A stretch of DNA of 64,000 bases, from positions 79,276 through 143,275 of the forward strand of contig NZ_JAIOJZ010000018.1 of NCBI RefSeq assembly GCF_020404845.1. Reading direction: 5' to 3'. Shown one piece after another: positions 8,704 through 17,084 of this stretch. Position numbers and translations under genes: made by a program. Within the stretch, counting starts at the first letter, position 1; every line of letters begins with the position of its first letter. The notes under the pieces were generated by a model. That model saw nothing but the letters and a program-made list of their open reading frames with translations, did not search any database and was not told the DNA's origin. Source of the stretch: Streptomyces hyderabadensis (GTDB taxonomy: Bacteria; Actinomycetota; Actinomycetes; Streptomycetales; Streptomycetaceae).

Positions 8704-9660
8704 CTACTTCTGAACGGTGAGGAACTCGGCGGGGTTGTCGACGAAGACCGTCTTGACGGCGGCGTCGTCGAAGCCCGCGGCGCGGAGGTCCGGGATGAGG
8801 TCCTCGAAGATGTAGTTGACGGTGTGGCCCTTGACGCCCGGCCAGCCGAGCGGGCTGCAGTTCGCGTCGGCGGAGGCGAGGACCTGCTTGATCCGGCGTC
8901 CGCCGTCGACGAACCGCAGGAAGTGGTCGAGGCGTTCCTGGCGGGGCCGGGCCCAGAACGGCGGGTCGGGCAGTTCGGTCTCGTAGCCGAAGGTGTCGAA
9001 GCCGATGCGGCCGCCCTGCTCCGCGATCCACACGTCGCGCGTCTTGTCGGCGTTGACGCCGTCGTCCACGTGCCCGAACAGCACGCGGTCCAGGGGCAGT
9101 CCCTCCTCCTCGAAGATCGCGATCGCGTTCTCGGCGTCGATCGCGAGGTGGGTGAGGATCGGGACGCCGGTGGCGAGCGCGGCGCGGGCCGCGGCCCGGT
9201 AGATGCGCTTGTCCAGGTCCGTCATCCGGCCGCCGCGGCTCACCCCGACCTTGATGACCCCGGCGAGGCCGCCGGTGGCGCCGATGCCGACGGTGATCTC
9301 GTGGACGAACTGCCGCATCAGGTAGTCCACGTCGGCGCCCGCGAAGTGCGGCAGGGCGGTGTCGCCGCCGACGAATCCGGTGCAGGCGACGATGTGGACG
9401 CCGGTCTTCGCGGACAGCGACTTGTAGTAGTCGACGTCGCGGCCGTTGCAGATGCCGGTCGCGTCGACGAACGTGCCGCCGCCGTACTCGTGGAAGCGGC
9501 GCAGCTTCGGGACGGTCTCCTCGTACCGCTGCTCCGGGGACTTCCACCACTTGGTGTCCAGCTCGGAGCCGGGCATGCCGTAACCGATGTGCTCGTGGAC
9601 GGCCACGAGCCCCAGTTCCTCGGCGGGGACCGGCCCCAGGACCGTGTTCACTCTCGACAC
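8704..9660 (-). CDS. Phosphotriesterase-family metal-dependent hydrolase (metal site intact)
   Basis: A 318-residue TIM-barrel amidohydrolase-type protein. The full binuclear metal set of the phosphotriesterase/lactonase family can be read: H22 and H24 in 'VHEHIG', the lysine expected to be carboxylated at K137 ('VIKVGV'), H171 ('LTHL'), H197 ('FGHVDDG') and D265 ('SADAN'). I prefer GTG 9660 because AAAGG lies 8 nt upstream; GTG 9669 is an alternative. Natural members mostly hydrolyse lactones or phosphoesters. It follows a diverged paralogue that lacks these ligands. Confidence 0.9.
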   Translation of the reverse strand: MSRVNTVLGPVPAEELGLVAVHEHIGYGMPGSELDTKWWKSPEQRYEETVPKLRRFHEYGGGTFVDATGICNGRDVDYYKSLSAKTGVHIVACTGFVGGDTALPHFAGADVDYLMRQFVHEITVGIGATGGLAGVIKVGVSRGGRMTDLDKRIYRAAARAALATGVPILTHLAIDAENAIAIFEEEGLPLDRVLFGHVDDGVNADKTRDVWIAEQGGRIGFDTFGYETELPDPPFWARPRQERLDHFLRFVDGGRRIKQVLASADANCSPLGWPGVKGHTVNYIFEDLIPDLRAAGFDDAAVKTVFVDNPAEFLTVQK

Positions 9661-9720
9661 AACACTCACCTTTGGAGACTTCGGGGAAAAGAGACTTGAG
9701 GGTCGTCCGGGCCGGTGCGC

Positions 9721-10695
9721 TCAGCGCACCGACAGCAGGTCGCGCGGGTTGTCCACGAGGATCCGCCGGGTGTCCTCGTCGCCGAGGCCGTGGGCCTTCA
9801 GGAGCGGGACGAAGGCGGTCAGCAGGTGGCTGTACGGCAGGTCGTTGCCCGGGTGGCCCTTGGCGACCCCGGTCGCGCTGCCGGAGAGCAGGATCCGGTC
9901 GCCGTGGCCGGCCTGTACCAGGTCGGCGACCAGGGCGGCGCGCTCGGCGTCGGTGACGTGGCCGTCGTCCTCCACGCCGATGTGGTCGAGCACGGCGTAG
10001 GCGCCGCGCCGGGCGACCTCGCGGGCCGCGTCCGCGGCGACGGCGTCCTGGCGGTCGAGGCCGCCGACGGCGACGCGGTCGGCCGGGAGCTTCTCGTCCA
10101 GGACGGCGTCGAGGTCGTGGAGGGCGTCGGCGCCGTGACGGACGGAGACCGCGACGCCGGTGGCCAGGGCGGTGCGGGCCGCACCGCGGAACAGGCTCTC
10201 GTCGGTCGCGGTCATGCCGCTGCGGGTTGCGGCGGTGGCGACCAGGCCCGCCGGGCCCCGGCGCTCCACCCGCGGGACGACCATGCCCTCGGTGACCTCC
10301 TTGGTGAAGAGGTCGGCGAACCGGTCGGCGGGCCAGGGCGTCGGCGGGTTGGTCTGCGGGGTGAGGAAGTATCCGCCGAGCAGTTCCTCCGGGCCCTGCC
10401 CGGTCGAGGCGACGATGTGGACGCCGGTGGTGCGCGAGAGGGTCTCGTACATCCGGACGTCGCGGCCGTGGAACATGCCGGTGCTGTCGACCACGGTGCC
10501 GCCGCCGTGCGCGCGGAAGTCCGTCAGCTTCGCGGCGAGGGTCTCGAAGATCTCGGCCCGGTCGATGGTGATGTCGAAGGCGTACTCGGCGCCCGGCACC
10601 ACCGACAGCAGCGCCTCGTGGACCGAGACGACCCCCAGCTCCTCGGCCGGCACCGGTCCCAGGACGGTGTTCACGGTGTTGCTCTTGACGCTCAT
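9721..10695 (-). CDS. Phosphotriesterase-fold paralogue with lost metal ligands (candidate pseudoenzyme)
   Basis: A 324-residue protein, first gene of the operon, starting at ATG 10695 with GAGGG about 7 nt upstream. It aligns end to end with the next gene (shared 'NTVLGPVPAEEL', 'GVHIVA', 'DNP' near the C-terminus). The metal site is gone: the second His of HxH is A28 ('VHEALL'), the lysine is A153, the next His is displaced by one position (R186-H187), the following His is G212 and the final Asp is S273. The frame is intact with normal codon use, so it is not a decaying gene. It may be a structural or regulatory partner of its active neighbour, or may have gained another function. Confidence 0.85.
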   Translation of the reverse strand: MSVKSNTVNTVLGPVPAEELGVVSVHEALLSVVPGAEYAFDITIDRAEIFETLAAKLTDFRAHGGGTVVDSTGMFHGRDVRMYETLSRTTGVHIVASTGQGPEELLGGYFLTPQTNPPTPWPADRFADLFTKEVTEGMVVPRVERRGPAGLVATAATRSGMTATDESLFRGAARTALATGVAVSVRHGADALHDLDAVLDEKLPADRVAVGGLDRQDAVAADAAREVARRGAYAVLDHIGVEDDGHVTDAERAALVADLVQAGHGDRILLSGSATGVAKGHPGNDLPYSHLLTAFVPLLKAHGLGDEDTRRILVDNPRDLLSVR

Positions 10696-10875
10696 GCCTG
10701 CCCTCACGTGTCCGGTGGGGTGCTGCACCGCACCCTGTGGCTTCGGTCACCGTAGCGATTCGGTTTACATGACGTCAATGAAACGAACACCACGAAAAAA
10801 CAATGCACCGAGGGTTGCGCGAGCGCCGCTCCGGTGAGCACCGCGGCCCCGTGCGGACACGGGAGCCCGCGCGCT

Positions 10876-10896
10876 CACATGCACGCCATGCATGTG
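10876..10896. promoter_or_regulatory. 21-bp inverted repeat in the divergent operon/P450 promoter region
   Basis: CACATGCA and TGCATGTG form perfect 8-bp arms around CGCCA. Closer to the P450 start, TTCAC (10912-10916), GTGAA (10926-10930) and TTCAC (10941-10945) form further inverted half-sites. The 258-nt gap between the divergent genes starts with an unusually AT-rich stretch near 10770-10805. The nearby LysR regulator is the likeliest binder (inference). Confidence 0.5.
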
Positions 10897-10953
10897 CGGG
10901 CATGCGAATCATTCACTTGCTCGATGTGAAGAGCGGCCCTTTCACTGAGGGCC

Positions 10954-12129
10954 ATGACCACCACCCCGCCCACCTCCGGCGTCGACCTGTTCGCCGACGA
11001 GGTGGTCCTCGACCCCTATCCCGTCTACGCCGAGCTGCGAGAACGCGGCCCCGTAGTCCATCTCCCCGCCAACGGCGTCTACGCGCTCACGCGGTACGAC
11101 GTCGTCCGTGACGCCCTCGCGGACTGGGAGTCGTACTCCTCGGACTCGATCGCATTCAATCCGTCGGCCAACGAGGCGCTCGCGGGTACCTCACTGGCGT
11201 CCGATCCGCCGGTGCACACCCGGCTGCGTGCCGCGCTCACCGAGAACCTCTCACCGCGCGCGTTGCGCGGCCTCAAACCCCGTATCGAGGCGAAGGCCGA
11301 CGCCCTCGTCGCCGAACTGGTCGAGAGGGGTTCCTTCGACGCCGTCGACGCCCTCGCCCGCGCCTTCCCGCTGGAGGTCGTCGCGGACCTGATCGGCTTC
11401 ACCGGCCACGCGCGCGACAACATGCTGCGCTGGGGACAGGCCGCCATGCAGGTCCTCGGTCCCATGAACCGGCGCACGGCCGAGAACTTCCCGGTCGCCG
11501 GGGAGCTCTACGCGTGGTGTTCCCAGGTCCGGGCCGAGGATCTGGCCGAAGGGTCCGTGGGCCGCGGCATCTTCGACGCCGAGGCACGGGGCGCCGTCGA
11601 ACCGGGCGCGGCCGGCCACATCATCCACCAGTACCTCGGCGCCGGTGTCGACACCACCGTGGCGGCGATCGGCAACATCGTCGCCCTCTTCGCGGCCCAC
11701 CCCGACCAGCTGGACCTGGTGCGCGCCGACCCGTCGCTGGTGCCGGCCGCGTTCAACGAGGTGCTGCGGTTCTGGCCGCCGGTCAACGCCTGGGGCCGGC
11801 GCGCCACCAGGGACACCGTGATCGAAGGGACGGTCGTCCCCGCCGGCGCGCAGATCGCCGTCCTGTTCGGCGCCGGGAACCGCGACCCGCGGCACTACGA
11901 GAACCCGGACGCCTTCCTCGTGGCACGCAACCCGGTCGACCACCTCTCGTTCGGTTACGGGCCGCACGGCTGCGCGGGCCAGGGGCTCGCCCGACTGGAG
12001 GCGCACGCCGTGATCGCGGCTCTGTCCCGGCGCGTCGGGCGCATCGTCGTCGGCCCCGAGACCCGCGTCCCCGGCAACACCACCCGGAGCATCGAGGTGC
12101 TCCCCGTCCTGGAGGTGACCTCCGTATGA
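10954..12129 (+). CDS. Cytochrome P450
   Basis: A 391-residue soluble bacterial P450. The heme-binding loop is 'FGYGPHGCAGQGLARLE' with ligand C340. The I-helix motif is 'GAGVDTT' and the K-helix ExxR is in 'NEVLRFW'. The sequence around the heme loop resembles the CYP199 group that demethylates or hydroxylates para-substituted benzoates; that comparison is from memory and tentative. GAGGG lies just before ATG 10954. It overlaps the ferredoxin gene by 4 nt, and with the reductase forms a complete three-component electron chain. It is divergent from the hydrolase operon. Confidence 0.93.
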   Translation: MTTTPPTSGVDLFADEVVLDPYPVYAELRERGPVVHLPANGVYALTRYDVVRDALADWESYSSDSIAFNPSANEALAGTSLASDPPVHTRLRAALTENLSPRALRGLKPRIEAKADALVAELVERGSFDAVDALARAFPLEVVADLIGFTGHARDNMLRWGQAAMQVLGPMNRRTAENFPVAGELYAWCSQVRAEDLAEGSVGRGIFDAEARGAVEPGAAGHIIHQYLGAGVDTTVAAIGNIVALFAAHPDQLDLVRADPSLVPAAFNEVLRFWPPVNAWGRRATRDTVIEGTVVPAGAQIAVLFGAGNRDPRHYENPDAFLVARNPVDHLSFGYGPHGCAGQGLARLEAHAVIAALSRRVGRIVVGPETRVPGNTTRSIEVLPVLEVTSV

Positions 12130-12314
12130 GGATCGTTCTCGACCGCCCCCGCTGCGAGGGCCACGGCCTGTGCGAGGAGGCCGCCCCGCAGCTCATGCAC
12201 CTCGACGACGAGGGTGAACTCGTCCTGGACCGCGAGGAGGTCGACGGGGCCGACGCTGCCCTGGCGAACGCCGCCGCCCGGGTGTGCCCGGTCGCCGCGC
12301 TGAGGGTCGCGTGA
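12126..12314 (+). CDS. [3Fe-4S] ferredoxin, partner of the P450
   Basis: A 62-residue electron carrier. Cysteines follow the 3Fe-4S pattern of P450-associated ferredoxins: C10, C16 and C54 followed by Pro (C-x5-C ... CP). The position of a fourth cluster cysteine is occupied by a non-Cys residue, as is normal in this group. ATG 12126 overlaps the P450 stop (ATGA), and its own stop overlaps the reductase GTG (GTGA), so all three are translationally coupled. Confidence 0.93.
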   Translation: MRIVLDRPRCEGHGLCEEAAPQLMHLDDEGELVLDREEVDGADAALANAAARVCPVAALRVA

Positions 12315-13453
12315 GTGCCGGCAGGCCCCGCCGGATCGTCGTCGTGGGCAACGGCATCGCGGGGCTCACCGCGGCCGACACACTGCGCGAGGCCGGCTTC
12401 GACGGCGAACTGACCGTCGTCGGCGACGAACGCCACCCCGCCTACAGCCGCCCGGCCCTGTCGAAGGCACTGCTGCTCGACGGCGAGGACACGGCGTCGC
12501 ACGAACTCCCGCCGGCCGGTCACGGGGCGAGCGAACTGCTCGGGGTGCGCGCCACCGGACTCGATCCCGAGCGCCGGCTCGTCAGCCTCGACGACGGCAC
12601 GGTCCTGCCCTACGACCGGCTCGTGCTGGCCACGGGTTCCCGGGCGCGACGGCTGTCCGACCTGCCCGAGGAGCTGACCCTGCGCGGGCTCGACGACGCG
12701 CTGGTCCTGCGCGAGCGGCTGGCGGCGAACCCGTCGGTCGTCGTCGTGGGCGGCGGTCCGCTCGGCATGGAGATCGCGTCCGGGTGCCTGGCCGTCGGCT
12801 GCCGGGTCACCCTCGTCTCGCAGGGCGCGCCGATGGCCCTCCAGCTCGGTGCGCATCTCGCCGGGGTCTTCCGCGCGGCCGCGCTCGACCGGGGTCTCAC
12901 CCTCGTCAAGACCACGGCGGCGCGCCTCGAACGGGGGGACGGTGGTGTCCGGGTCGCCCTCGGCGAGGGGCCCGTCCTGGAGGCGGAGCTGACCGTCACC
13001 GCCGTCGGCGACGTGCCCAACACGCAGTGGCTCTCGGGCACGGGGCTCGTGACCAGGGGCGCCGTGCCCGTCGACGCGCGTGGGCTCGCGCGGCCCGACG
13101 TGGCGGCGGCGGGCGACCTGGCGGCGCTGCCCACCGCGCGCGGACCCCGCCGGGTCCCGTTGTGGAGCAGCGCGATCGAGCAGGCGAAGGTCGCCGCCCG
13201 GGCGCTCGTACGCGGCGCCGAGGTGCCGCCGCTGCGGCTCCAGCCGTACTTCTGGACGGAGCAGTTCGGGGTGACCCTCAAGGCGGTGGGTCACTTCCCG
13301 GTGGCCGGCGAGCCGGAGTACCTCGACGGCGGGCCGGGCGGCGGACCGGCGCTGATGCGCTGGCCGTGCCCGGACGGCAGCGGTGACGTGGCGGCGCTCG
13401 ACTACCGGATCCCGGTCCCCCGGCTGCGCCGGACGGCGCGGCCGGCGACGTAG
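12311..13453 (+). CDS. FAD-dependent NAD(P)H:ferredoxin reductase
   Basis: A 380-residue pyridine nucleotide-disulphide oxidoreductase fold protein. Dinucleotide motifs are 'VVVGNGIAGL' (FAD, near the N-terminus), 'VVVVGGGPLGMEIA' (NAD(P)H, mid-protein) and 'VAAAGDLAAL' (FAD). The C-terminal part carries the reductase dimerisation-like region with 'PYFWTEQFG', as in rubredoxin and ferredoxin reductases. GTG 12311 is preferred over an in-frame ATG inside the ferredoxin gene because of the GTGA coupling. It supplies electrons from NAD(P)H to the adjacent ferredoxin and P450. Confidence 0.9.
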   Translation: MSAGRPRRIVVVGNGIAGLTAADTLREAGFDGELTVVGDERHPAYSRPALSKALLLDGEDTASHELPPAGHGASELLGVRATGLDPERRLVSLDDGTVLPYDRLVLATGSRARRLSDLPEELTLRGLDDALVLRERLAANPSVVVVGGGPLGMEIASGCLAVGCRVTLVSQGAPMALQLGAHLAGVFRAAALDRGLTLVKTTAARLERGDGGVRVALGEGPVLEAELTVTAVGDVPNTQWLSGTGLVTRGAVPVDARGLARPDVAAAGDLAALPTARGPRRVPLWSSAIEQAKVAARALVRGAEVPPLRLQPYFWTEQFGVTLKAVGHFPVAGEPEYLDGGPGGGPALMRWPCPDGSGDVAALDYRIPVPRLRRTARPAT

Positions 13454-13463
13454 GGTTCGCCGC

Positions 13464-14387
13464 ATGGGCACGGAGGCGGACGGCAGCACGGGTACGGACC
13501 TGGACCGGCTGGCGTCGGTCAATCTCAACCTGCTGGTGCCCCTCCTCGCGCTCCTGGAGGAGCGTTCGGTGACCCGGGCCGCGCAGCGGGTCGGCCTGTC
13601 GCAGCCCGCGATGAGCCACGCACTGACGCGGATGCGGCGGCTGCTGGGGGACGACCTCCTCGTCCCCCACCGGGCGGGGTCCACGCTCACCCCGCGCGCG
13701 CTGGAGCTGCTGGGACCGCTGCGCAGCGCGCTGCGGCAGACGGCACGGGTGGTGAACTTCCCGTCCTTCGACCCCGCCACGGACCAGCGGCTCGTCACGG
13801 TCGCCATGACCACCAGCACCGCGTTCGTCGTGGGCCCCCGGCTGACGCGGCTCGTCGCCCGGCGCGCTCCGCACGCCACGCTGCGGCTGCGTACGTTCAC
13901 GGTGCCGACCGAGGCCACCTTCACCGAGCAGGGCGTCGACGTCGCGCTGATCTCGGAGGGGCACTTCTCGCCGTATCCCCGCGAGCGGCTCTACAACGAC
14001 CGCTGTGTGGTGGCGGCCGCGCCGGACACACCGCCGGAAGCGAGCGCGCTCGACCTGCTGACCACGCAGCCGCACGTCGTCGTCGACACGGAGCGCCGTG
14101 TCTTCCCGTACGCGCTGCTGGAGGAGAAGGGCATCCCCTACCGCGTCGGCCAGTTGAGCTCCGACTTCCTGCTCGTGCCCTTCCTGGTCGCACGCGCGGG
14201 CGGTGTCGCCCTGCTCCGGCACCGGGTCGCCCTCGCCATGCAGGCGCTCACCGAGCTGCGGATCGAGGAGTTCCCGTTCCCGCTTCCGGGGCTCGGGATC
14301 GACATGGTCTGGAATCCCCGGCTGGGCGACCGGCACTTCGTCGAGTGGCTGCGCGCCCTCCTGTTCGAGGCGGCCGCGCCCGCCTGA
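13464..14387 (+). CDS. LysR-family transcriptional regulator
   Basis: A 307-residue regulator. The N-terminal winged HTH reads 'LLALLEERSVTRAAQRVGLSQPAMSHALTRMRRLLGDDLL'-like (quoted in part), and the rest is the type 2 periplasmic-binding-like effector domain. The start 'LASVNLNLL' recalls NodD-type LysR proteins that respond to aromatic compounds. TAGGGT at 13451-13456 lies 7 nt before ATG 13464, so a leaderless transcript is possible. It directly follows the P450/ferredoxin/reductase genes and is the only regulator of the module, so it probably controls the divergent operons. Its stop codon lies inside an 18-bp tandem repeat. Confidence 0.9.
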   Translation: MGTEADGSTGTDLDRLASVNLNLLVPLLALLEERSVTRAAQRVGLSQPAMSHALTRMRRLLGDDLLVPHRAGSTLTPRALELLGPLRSALRQTARVVNFPSFDPATDQRLVTVAMTTSTAFVVGPRLTRLVARRAPHATLRLRTFTVPTEATFTEQGVDVALISEGHFSPYPRERLYNDRCVVAAAPDTPPEASALDLLTTQPHVVVDTERRVFPYALLEEKGIPYRVGQLSSDFLLVPFLVARAGGVALLRHRVALAMQALTELRIEEFPFPLPGLGIDMVWNPRLGDRHFVEWLRALLFEAAAPA

Positions 14388-14438
14388 CGTCCCGCGCCCG
14401 CCTGACGTCCCGCGCCCGCCTGACGTCCCGCGCCCGCC
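14376..14438. repeat. 18-bp tandem repeat, 3.5 copies, over the LysR stop codon
   Basis: GCGCCCGCCTGACGTCCC occurs at 14376-14393, 14394-14411 and 14412-14429, followed by a 9-bp partial copy. Because 18 is a multiple of three, every copy brings an in-frame TGA, so copy-number change leaves the LysR protein unaltered. It lies in the gap between convergent genes. Confidence 0.9.
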
Positions 14439-14444
14439 GCGGGG

Positions 14445-15053
14445 TCAGTGCAGCAGCCGCACCCAGCTGGCGGCGAGTTCGCCGATCATCTGGTCACGGC
14501 TGAGCTTCCAGTCGGCGCGGTCCCAGTGCTGGGCGACGTAGTCCAGCTCGGCCATGGCGAGGACGCCCCGGAAGTGCCGCTGGTGCGGTTCGAGGCGTCC
14601 GGCTGCCTCCAGCCCGTCCTCGATGTCGCTGATGGCCTCCTCCAGCCATCGCTCGACCAGGTCGGGAAGTTCCGGATCGACCACCGAGGCGTCGCGGCCG
14701 ATGCGGATGATGGGCCGGATGGCCGGCCAGATCTCGGCGGTCCGTCGCAGCCATGCCGTGATCGCCTCCGGTGTCCCCTCGGCGACGGTGGCCACAAGGT
14801 CCTGTGCCGTGGAGCCGTGTTCGGGGGAGCGGACCCGTTGCAGCGCTTCGTTGAGCTGCTCGTCGATGAGGGCTTTCATCAGGTCGCTGCGGGAGGGGAA
14901 GTACGCGTAGAAGGTCACCCGCGTGGTGCCCGCCGCGGTCGCGATGTCGTCGACCGTGGTGGCGGCGTAGCCCTTCGTCTTGAAGGTCTCCAGTCCTGAC
15001 TCCAGCAGCAGACGGCGTGTCATGCGCTTCTGTGCCTCACGAAGGTTCGCCAT
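14445..15053 (-). CDS. TetR-family transcriptional regulator
   Basis: A 202-residue repressor. The N-terminal HTH is typical: 'GYAATTVDDIATAAGTT' followed by 'RVTFYAYFPSRSDLM' (about residues 28-60). The C-terminal ligand-binding part is unassigned. It is divergent from the DHA2-type efflux gene with a 228-nt gap that contains the likely promoter and operator, so it is presumably the pump's repressor and is autoregulated. Confidence 0.9.
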   Translation of the reverse strand: MANLREAQKRMTRRLLLESGLETFKTKGYAATTVDDIATAAGTTRVTFYAYFPSRSDLMKALIDEQLNEALQRVRSPEHGSTAQDLVATVAEGTPEAITAWLRRTAEIWPAIRPIIRIGRDASVVDPELPDLVERWLEEAISDIEDGLEAAGRLEPHQRHFRGVLAMAELDYVAQHWDRADWKLSRDQMIGELAASWVRLLH

Positions 15054-15124
15054 GCCCGGATCCTAACGTGCCGCGCACATCGAGCATACAGACCGACTCC
15101 GGACAGAACTGCCTGTACATACCC

Positions 15125-15153
15125 TTGACGCGACGTAAAGCGAATGCCATTCT
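15125..15153 (+). promoter_or_regulatory. Candidate promoter of the MFS efflux gene in the TetR/MFS divergent gap
   Basis: TTGACG (15125-15130), a 17-nt spacer and CATTCT (15148-15153). Just upstream, ACAG-N6-CTGT (about 15103-15116) and the related ATACAG at 15086 could be TetR half-sites. The arms are short, so the operator assignment is weak. Confidence 0.35.
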
Positions 15154-15281
15154 CCACGGCATCACGCCCGACTCGCGTCGTGCCCCTCTCCCCCACCGCG
15201 CACGCAGAGCCGAGCCCTTCCACGCTTCGGGTCCTCCCGCTTCCAGGGACACCCGTCTTTCCCCAGCCAGGGAGATCAGCA

Positions 15282-16919
15282 ATGACGCTCAACAACGGGA
15301 CGACGACGTCCCAGGGCCCAACCGCGGGGGCCGCCCGGACACCGGGCTACGCGGGAACACTGGCTGCCGCCTGCGCCGCGGTCTTCGTGGCCCAGGTCGC
15401 GAACGCACTGCCCGCCTCGCTGAACGGACTGCTCCAGGAGGACCTCCACACCCACGGTTCCCAGCTCACCTGGATCACCGCCGCGTTCATGATCGCCGTG
15501 GTCTGCTTCGAGTTCACCTTCGGCGTCCTCGGCGACCTCTTCGGGCGGCGCAGGCTCGTCGTGGCCGGTACGGTCCTGGTCGCCGTGGGCAGTACCGTGG
15601 CCGCGCTCGCGCCCACCGTCCAGGTGCTGTGGGTCGGCGCCGCGCTCAACGGGCTGGGCGCCGGCGCCATGTTCCCCGGCTCGCTCACCGCGATCACCTC
15701 CGTCACCCGCACGATGCGCGAACGGGCGCACGCGGTCGCGGTCTGGAGCGGCTTCCTGTCCGCCGGCGCCGCCGTATCGCCCCTGCTCGGCGGCATGTTC
15801 GCCAAGGTCGGTTCGTGGCGCGGCTCGTTCTGGGTGCTGGTCGGGCTCGCCCTGGTCAGCGCGGTGCTCACCCTCGCGCTGGCCACCGAGTCCAAGGCTC
15901 CCGAGGGCCGCAGCTTCGACGTGCCCGGGCAGATCACGTTCGCCGTGGGTCTCGTCCTGGTGCTGTACGGCGCGGTCGAGGGGCCAGAGTCCGGCTGGAC
16001 CACCCTGCCCGTCATGCTCGCCTTCGCCCTGGGCGCGTGCTTCCTCGCCGCGTTCGTGCTGGTGGAACTGGGTGCCGCGGCCCCGATCTTCGACCTGAAG
16101 CTGTTCCGCAACCGGGCCTTCACCGTCTCGTCCGTCGTCGCGGTCATCGGCATGCTCGCCTTCCTCGGCGCCTGCTTCGCGACGAGCATGTGGCTGGGGC
16201 CGGTGCAGCACCAGGACCCGCTCCGGGTCGCGATCCCCTTCCTGCTCCTCCAGGGGCCGGCCTTCCTGCTCATCCCCGTCGTCTCCCGGCTGCTGCACCG
16301 GGTCGCCGCGTCCTGGCTGCTCACCTCGGGCTTCGTCCTGATGGCGATCGGCTGCCTGCTGTGCACCCGGCTGGAGGTCACCGACCCGCACCTCGGCCCC
16401 TTCGTGGCACCCGCCCTGCTGATCGGCGTCGGCTTCGCCCTGACGGTCAGCTCGGTGACGGCCGTGGCGCTGAACAGCGTGCCCCGGCACCTGGCGGGCA
16501 TGGCCAGCGCCACCACCAACATGCTGCGCGACCTGGGCTTCGCCCTCGGGCCGGTCGTGGTCGGCGCGGTCGCCCTGAGCAACGCGGGGTCGGACTTCAC
16601 GGCGAGCCTGTCCGGCGCGGATCTGCCGGCCGGCCAGGCGGCCGCCGCCCACGCGGTCGCCGAGGCCGGAGGGCCCATCGCCGTCAACAGCCTGCCGCCC
16701 GGGGCCCCGGGCTCCGCGGCACACGGGCTGGCCCTGGACGCGCTGGGCAACGGCTTCGGCACCGCGTTCCTCGTCTGCGGGGTGGCGGCGGCCGTCGCCG
16801 CGGCACTGACCGCCTTCGGCATGATCGGCGTCCGCTCGCACCGCTCCGCGGAGAGCGAGGGTGCCGCGCCGGTGCCGCCGAACCGCGACGGCAGCCCGGA
16901 GTCGGCGCTCGCCGGGTAG
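15282..16919 (+). CDS. MFS transporter, DHA2 (EmrB/QacA) type, 14 predicted TM segments
   Basis: A 545-residue drug/proton antiporter-like protein. After a short polar N-terminus the first TM carries 'FVAQVANALPASL'. The loop 2-3 motif is 'GVLGDLFGRRRLVV', and motif C-like 'SGFLSAGAAVSPLLGGMF' lies in TM5; the length and later segments fit 14 TM helices. ATG 15282 follows GGGAG at an 8-nt distance; the longer upstream frame lacks a ribosome site. Regulation by the divergent TetR is expected. The exported compound is unknown. Confidence 0.9.
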   Translation: MTLNNGTTTSQGPTAGAARTPGYAGTLAAACAAVFVAQVANALPASLNGLLQEDLHTHGSQLTWITAAFMIAVVCFEFTFGVLGDLFGRRRLVVAGTVLVAVGSTVAALAPTVQVLWVGAALNGLGAGAMFPGSLTAITSVTRTMRERAHAVAVWSGFLSAGAAVSPLLGGMFAKVGSWRGSFWVLVGLALVSAVLTLALATESKAPEGRSFDVPGQITFAVGLVLVLYGAVEGPESGWTTLPVMLAFALGACFLAAFVLVELGAAAPIFDLKLFRNRAFTVSSVVAVIGMLAFLGACFATSMWLGPVQHQDPLRVAIPFLLLQGPAFLLIPVVSRLLHRVAASWLLTSGFVLMAIGCLLCTRLEVTDPHLGPFVAPALLIGVGFALTVSSVTAVALNSVPRHLAGMASATTNMLRDLGFALGPVVVGAVALSNAGSDFTASLSGADLPAGQAAAAHAVAEAGGPIAVNSLPPGAPGSAAHGLALDALGNGFGTAFLVCGVAAAVAAALTAFGMIGVRSHRSAESEGAAPVPPNRDGSPESALAG

Positions 16920-16926
16920 CCGGTGC

Positions 16927-16953
16927 GGGCACCGGTCGCCACGACCGGTGCCC
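16927..16953 (+). terminator. Hairpin terminator after the MFS gene
   Basis: Perfect 12-bp arms GGGCACCGGTCG / CGACCGGTGCCC around a 3-nt loop, 8 nt after the MFS stop codon. There is no U-tract, as is common in high-GC actinobacteria. Confidence 0.75.
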
Positions 16954-17002
16954 GTCCGCGGTCCCCGGGACGGAACGGGCGAGCCGGGTTGCTCCCCATG
17001 CA

Positions 17003-17045
17003 TTGACATGGACGCGCCCCGGCGCAACGCTGAGAGCGCTCTCAG
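17003..17045 (+). promoter_or_regulatory. Promoter with 16-bp perfect palindromic operator upstream of the GH64 gene
   Basis: TTGACA (17003-17008), a 17-nt spacer and AACGCT (17026-17031) form a plausible promoter. The palindrome CTGAGAGCGCTCTCAG (17030-17045) begins within the -10 box and covers the start of transcription, the arrangement expected for repression by a LacI-family protein. Confidence 0.7.
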
Positions 17046-17084
17046 AATCGGTACGGACCAATTCCCCCACACCCGCACGGAGGT

